From an uncultured Thermomicrobia bacterium (GTDB taxonomy: Bacteria > Chloroflexota > Chloroflexia > Thermomicrobiales > JALYUS01): a stretch of DNA of 9,145 nucleotides. Under the pieces are notes generated by a model that saw only the letters and a list, made by a program, of their open reading frames with translations, did not search any database and was not told where the DNA came from. Shown piece by piece: positions 6,421-9,145 of the stretch. Every line of letters starts with the position of its first letter. The first letter of the stretch is position 1. The position numbers and the translations under genes are program-made. The DNA lies in the NCBI GenBank assembly GCA_937968015.1, contig CALBSO010000097.1:1-9145 (forward strand), given 5' to 3'.

Positions 6421-7050
6421 GTGCGTATTCACGCGCTGATTCCGGTCAAAGGACTCGCCACCGCCAAGAGTCGCCTCACGCCACCATTCAGCGACGATGC
6501 ACGCGCCGCGCTGACTCTTGAGATGCTCCGACATGTCGTCATGGCGGCGCAGACTTCCGGCGAACTGGCTCGTATCACCGTGGTCAGCCCGGATAGGGCG
6601 GTCCTCGATGCCGCGGGAGCGCTCGGTGTGGCGGCGCTCTGCCAGCGGACGACCGGCTTGAATCCGGCGCTCGATGAGGCGCGGGCGGATGCGCGCTCAC
6701 ACGGTGCGGAGGCGATTCTCGTGCTTCACGCCGACTTGCCACGGCTTCATCCTGCCGACATCGCGATGATGGTTCGCCTCCTGCCGCCGCCACCTGCCGC
6801 CGTTCTCGCCCCGGATCACACCGGCGGCGGCACGAACGCGCTCCTGATCGCCCCAACGGATGCACTCCCGTTCCTCTTTGGCCCCGACAGTTTCGCGCGG
6901 CACGTCGCCGCCGCCAAACGGCAGCGCCTCCCGTATGCGATTGCCTCCGCACCGGGGATTGCGGGCGACGTTGATACCCCCGATGATGTACGGGAACGGG
7001 TGGGCAGCATGCGATTCAACAGTTGTCCAGATATGGAGAGGCACCCATGA
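6421..7050 (+). CDS. cofC: CofC, phospholactate/PEP guanylyltransferase
   Basis: Nucleotidyltransferase that couples GTP with 2-phospholactate, or with phosphoenolpyruvate in many bacteria, to form the substrate of CofD. It has 209 residues, the family norm. Landmarks: PVKGLATAKSRL (8-19, the glycine/lysine nucleotide-binding start), NPALDEA (81-87), HADLP (103-107, metal-binding Asp), PDHTGGGTNALL (131-142), FGPDSFARH (153-161) and DVDTPDDV (183-190). The start is GTG, two bases after the cofD stop, where the consensus start residue of the family falls. The C-terminal 20 or so residues run past the last motif and overlap the ribosome-binding site and start of cofE. It sits between cofD and cofE, giving the full late half of the F420 pathway in one transcript. 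Confidence 0.94.
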   Translation: MRIHALIPVKGLATAKSRLTPPFSDDARAALTLEMLRHVVMAAQTSGELARITVVSPDRAVLDAAGALGVAALCQRTTGLNPALDEARADARSHGAEAILVLHADLPRLHPADIAMMVRLLPPPPAAVLAPDHTGGGTNALLIAPTDALPFLFGPDSFARHVAAAKRQRLPYAIASAPGIAGDVDTPDDVRERVGSMRFNSCPDMERHP

Positions 7051-7787
7051 GTGTTGAGATCACGGGCGTCGAAGGGATCGGGGAGATTGCGCCGGGGGAC
7101 GATCTCGCCGCGATGATCGCGGACGCCACGCGGGCGCGGCCTCTCGCGGACGGTGACGTGGTCGTCGTCACACATAAGATCGTCTCCAAGTCGGAGGGGC
7201 AACTGGTGGACCTCCGCACGGTCACACCCTCGGCGCTCGCCGTGCGGATCGCGGAGCAGTTCGGCAAGGACGCGCGGCAGGTGGATGTCGTACTGCGCGA
7301 GAGCGTGCGTATCGTGCGAATGGAGCGCGGCATCATCATCAGCGAGACGCGCCACGGCTTTATCTGCGCGAATGCCGCCGTGGACGCGTCCAACGTCGGC
7401 GGCGAGGTCGTCTGCCTTCTGCCGCGGGACCCGGACGGCTCCGCTGCCCGCATCCGCGCCGGGCTTCGGGAACGGACGGGCGCGGACGTCGCGGTGATCA
7501 TCACGGATTCCTTCGGGCGGCCGTGGCGCAATGGCATCGTCAATATCGCCATCGGCGTCGCCGGGATGCTCCCGCTCGCCGATTATCGTGGCCAGACGGA
7601 CCCCGCCGGGTACGACCTGCGTGTGACCGTGATGGCGGTCGCGGACGAGTTGGCGGGCGCGGCGGAACTCGTGATGGGCAAAGTAGAGAAGGTACCCGTC
7701 GCGGTCATCCGCGGCTACGCATACAATCGTGGTGACGGCACGGGCCATGACCTCATCATGGATTCGGCGAAAGACCTCTTTCGCTGA
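7047..7787 (+). CDS. cofE: CofE, F420-0:gamma-glutamyl ligase
   Basis: GTP-dependent ligase that adds gamma-linked glutamates to F420-0. At 246 residues it is the single-domain archaeal type (CofE) rather than the two-domain actinobacterial FbiB, which adds a nitroreductase-like domain. Motifs: VTHKIVSKSEGQ (41-52), ETRHGFICANAAVDASNV (100-117), LLPRDPDGSA (124-133), ITDSFGRPWRNG (152-163), QTDPAGYDLRVT (183-194) and ADELAGAAELVMGK (199-212). The ATG at 7047 overlaps the cofC TGA as ATGA and has GGAGAGG (7035-7041) five bases upstream; an earlier in-frame TTG at 7023 is less likely. Absence of the nitroreductase domain means that, if the pathway goes through dehydro-F420-0, the reductase must be encoded elsewhere. 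Confidence 0.96.
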   Translation: MSVEITGVEGIGEIAPGDDLAAMIADATRARPLADGDVVVVTHKIVSKSEGQLVDLRTVTPSALAVRIAEQFGKDARQVDVVLRESVRIVRMERGIIISETRHGFICANAAVDASNVGGEVVCLLPRDPDGSAARIRAGLRERTGADVAVIITDSFGRPWRNGIVNIAIGVAGMLPLADYRGQTDPAGYDLRVTVMAVADELAGAAELVMGKVEKVPVAVIRGYAYNRGDGTGHDLIMDSAKDLFR

Positions 7788-7795
7788 CAGCGACG

Positions 7796-7804
7796 TGCGA
7801 TAAT
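7796..7804 (+). promoter_or_regulatory. Possible extended -10 promoter of the toxin-antitoxin module
   Basis: TGCGATAAT fits the TGn-TATAAT extended -10 pattern with one mismatch, 39 bases ahead of the antitoxin ATG. No good -35 is present, which extended -10 promoters tolerate. If used, transcription would start near 7811. Readthrough from cofE is also possible, since no terminator separates them. Confidence 0.3.
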
Positions 7805-7842
7805 GGGAAAGAATCTTCTCGAGCGAATGTGTCAGGAGCGAG

Positions 7843-8073
7843 ATGGTGCTAACGATACCGAATATTGAACAGATCATCATACGAGACGATGACATTCTCG
7901 GTGGGATGCCGGTGTTCCTCGGCACCCGCGTGCCCGCGAAAACGCTGCTCGATTATCTCGAAGCGGGCCAACCACTGGATGAATTTCTCGACGATTTCCC
8001 GACCGTCCGCCGCGAGCAGGCGACGCAACTCCTCGAGCTATTCAAACAAGCCCTGCTCGCCACTTCCCGATGA
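7843..8073 (+). CDS. DUF433 family antitoxin
   Basis: Small protein of 76 residues with the DUF433 core GGMPVFLGTRVPAKTLLDYL (20-39), then EFLDDFPTVRREQATQLLE (47-65), which predicts a helix-turn-helix. DUF433 proteins are paired with PIN-like toxins and are thought to neutralise them and bind their own promoter. The ATG at 7843 follows AGGAG (7834-7838) by four bases. The stop overlaps the next start as ATGA, the usual arrangement for an antitoxin translated before its toxin. The first 15 residues (TIPNIEQIIIRDDDIL) are the ordinary strand that precedes the core. The gene is less GC-rich than the F420 operon, hinting at separate ancestry. Confidence 0.88.
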   Translation: MVLTIPNIEQIIIRDDDILGGMPVFLGTRVPAKTLLDYLEAGQPLDEFLDDFPTVRREQATQLLELFKQALLATSR

Positions 8074-8390
8074 AGATTCTCCTTGACGAATGCTTGCCAC
8101 GGCAGTTGCGGCACGACTTGCCCGATCATGATGTGACAACGGTTGCCGCGATGGGCTGGGCTGGCACGAAGAATGGCGCACTCCTTCGATTAGCCGCATC
8201 GGACTTCGATGTATTCATCACGATTGATGGTAATATCGCATATCAGCAACGGCTTCGGATACCGAACATGGCGGTTATTCTTCTCGTCGCGCCCAATAAT
8301 CGGCTTGAAACGTTGCGGTTGCTCGTCGCGGATATCCGCACAACGCTTCAAACAATTCGTGATGGAGATGTTGTGCGAGTCGGCATTTAA
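8070..8390 (+). CDS. DUF5615 family PIN-like toxin (putative RNase)
   Basis: Protein of 106 residues of the PIN-like DUF5615 group, typical partners of DUF433 antitoxins and presumed metal-dependent ribonucleases. It starts MKILLDECLPRQL, with acidic residues Asp6 and Glu7, followed by GWAGTKNGALLRLA (29-42) and FITIDGNIAYQQ (49-60) carrying Asp53. These are the positions expected to bind the catalytic metal. The ATG overlaps the antitoxin TGA by four bases. Hand counts give about 52% GC for 8161-8340, against 65% for 7321-7380 and 77% for 7441-7500 in cofE, so the module may have been acquired horizontally. It converges on the SDR gene, with 31 bases between the stops. Toxicity is inferred from family only. 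Confidence 0.88.
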   Translation: MKILLDECLPRQLRHDLPDHDVTTVAAMGWAGTKNGALLRLAASDFDVFITIDGNIAYQQRLRIPNMAVILLVAPNNRLETLRLLVADIRTTLQTIRDGDVVRVGI

Positions 8391-8400
8391 GATGGTGTTA

Positions 8401-8426
8401 CTGTCCGCTGCCAATTGCCGACTACC
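8401..8426 (-). repeat. Short dispersed repeat, copy 2 (inverted)
   Basis: Read on the minus strand this begins GGTAGTCGGCAATTGGCAGC. It matches 3817-3842 at 21 of 26 positions, with transitions only. Its first bases GGTAG contain the TAG stop codon of the SDR gene, so the repeat was placed exactly at the end of that gene. It fills most of the 31-base gap between the convergent toxin and SDR genes. Confidence 0.6.
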
Positions 8427-9145
8427 CGATGATACTCTCGCCGCCATCCACGCTGATCGTGTTGCCGGTGATCCAACCGCACCCGGCGGAACAGAGGGCG
8501 ACGACGGCACCCGCGACATCCTGGGGGTGGTGATGCGCCCGGCGGGATGACTCCGTTGGACATGATCGAGCATTTCCGATGAGGTAGGGATGGCGCGGAA
8601 CGAGGGCGTATCGGTCAGACCGGCGCGGATCGTGTTGACGGTGATCCCGCAGGGCGCCAGTTCAACAGCCAGTTCGCGGACATTCGCCTCCAGCGCCGCC
8701 TTCGCCGTGCCGACCGCGCCGTAGCCGGGCAGGACGCGATGCGCACCGTGGCTGCTCATCGCGAGAATGCGCCCACCGTGTCCCATCAGGTCGCGCGCGA
8801 TCAGATCCTGCGTCCAGTAGATGAGCGAGAGCGCCATCACATCGAGCGTCATCTCCATCTGCCGCGGGAAGGGCACGCCCCGGCTGGACAGCGGGCCACC
8901 GATGAAGCGCACCGGCGATCCGAAACCGAGCGAGTGAATGAGCACCCGCACGCCGCCCGGCCCGACGGCGGCTGCGATCTCGTCCAGCACCTTCGCGCGA
9001 CCCTGCGCGTCGGCGGCGTTGGCGCGGATGAACCACGCGCGCCGCCCCGCCGCTTCAATCGCCGCTTTCGCTTCCTCCGCCGTCCCACGCGATTGCCGCC
9101 GCCCGAGCGCGACGCCGACGATATCCGCCCCCGCCCCTGCCAGCG
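8422..9145 (-). CDS. Enoyl-ACP reductase-type SDR (FabL/FabI-like), partial, with one-base frameshift
   Basis: NAD(P)H-dependent short-chain dehydrogenase/reductase, probably reducing enoyl-ACP in fatty acid synthesis. The N-terminal nucleotide-binding GxxxGxG lies beyond the window; about 240 codons remain. Visible: ADIVGVAL (beta-2), RANAAD, VLIHSLGFG, RILAMSSHG, and YGAVGTAK, a Tyr-x6-Lys catalytic pair typical of enoyl-ACP reductases rather than the Tyr-x3-Lys of ordinary SDRs. NTIRAGLTDTPSF and SHPAGRITTP follow. After ITTP the frame breaks in a run of five G (8523-8527, plus strand). With one extra base the reading continues QDVAGAVVALCSAGCGWITG, then NTISVDGGESIIG and TAG at 8422, the normal SDR ending. 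Unrepaired, the frame runs antisense through the toxin gene to 8190. It is either an assembly/sequencing error or a young pseudogene. Confidence 0.82.

Noticed and set aside
7023..7046. TTG start eight codons upstream for cofE
   Set aside because: It has no good ribosome-binding site, while the ATG at 7047 has GGAGAGG at correct spacing and forms an ATGA overlap.
4470..7925. Long minus-strand open frames opposite the LLM, cofD, cofC and cofE genes
   Set aside because: They lack family motifs and good starts and lie fully across well-supported plus-strand genes; GC-rich antisense frames explain them.

Overview
The window looks like one end of a metagenome-derived bacterial contig. Its first 47 bases are not genomic: they are an Illumina Nextera i7 adapter ending in the Tn5 mosaic end, so biological sequence begins at about position 48. 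The rest is GC-rich, with GTG/TTG starts, overlapping stop/start codons and intergenic spacers filled with imperfect inverted repeats. Coenzyme F420 synthesis genes together with F420-dependent enzymes, a FabL-like enoyl-ACP reductase and this repeat style fit a Chloroflexota (Thermomicrobia-like) or related Terrabacteria lineage such as Armatimonadota. That placement is inference; no rRNA or tRNA gene is present to anchor it.

Layout. 48-281: leader with a purine-rich inverted repeat. 282-1331 (+): M42 metallo-aminopeptidase. 1341-3065 (-): IlvD/Edd-family dehydratase, convergent with the peptidase. 3066-3410: divergent intergenic region with a second purine-rich inverted repeat. 3411-3809 (+): small VOC (glyoxalase-fold) protein. 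3810-3915: a degenerate short repeat and a perfect GC hairpin. 3916-4320 (+): PPOX-class, probably F420-binding, oxidoreductase. 4321-4445: two more hairpins. 4446-7787 (+): a tightly packed operon of LLM-class F420-dependent oxidoreductase, cofD, cofC and cofE, with start/stop overlaps at two junctions and a 2-nt gap at the third. 7843-8390 (+): a two-gene DUF433/DUF5615 toxin-antitoxin module of visibly lower GC. 8422-9145 (-): 3' part of an enoyl-ACP-reductase-type SDR gene that carries a one-base frameshift and runs off the window.

How the genes work together. CofC makes the activated guanylyl intermediate, CofD joins it to the deazaflavin Fo, and CofE adds the gamma-glutamyl tail. The LLM oxidoreductase co-transcribed ahead of them and the PPOX protein just upstream are likely users of the finished cofactor. 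The Fo synthase genes are not in the window, nor is any nitroreductase-type dehydro-F420 reductase. The peptidase, dehydratase and VOC protein have no evident link to F420. I did not find a wholly new system. The points most worth checking are a dehydratase lacking two of the three usual iron-sulfur cysteines, repeat-derived hairpins directly in front of both F420-dependent enzyme genes, and a short dispersed repeat that supplies the stop codon of the SDR gene.
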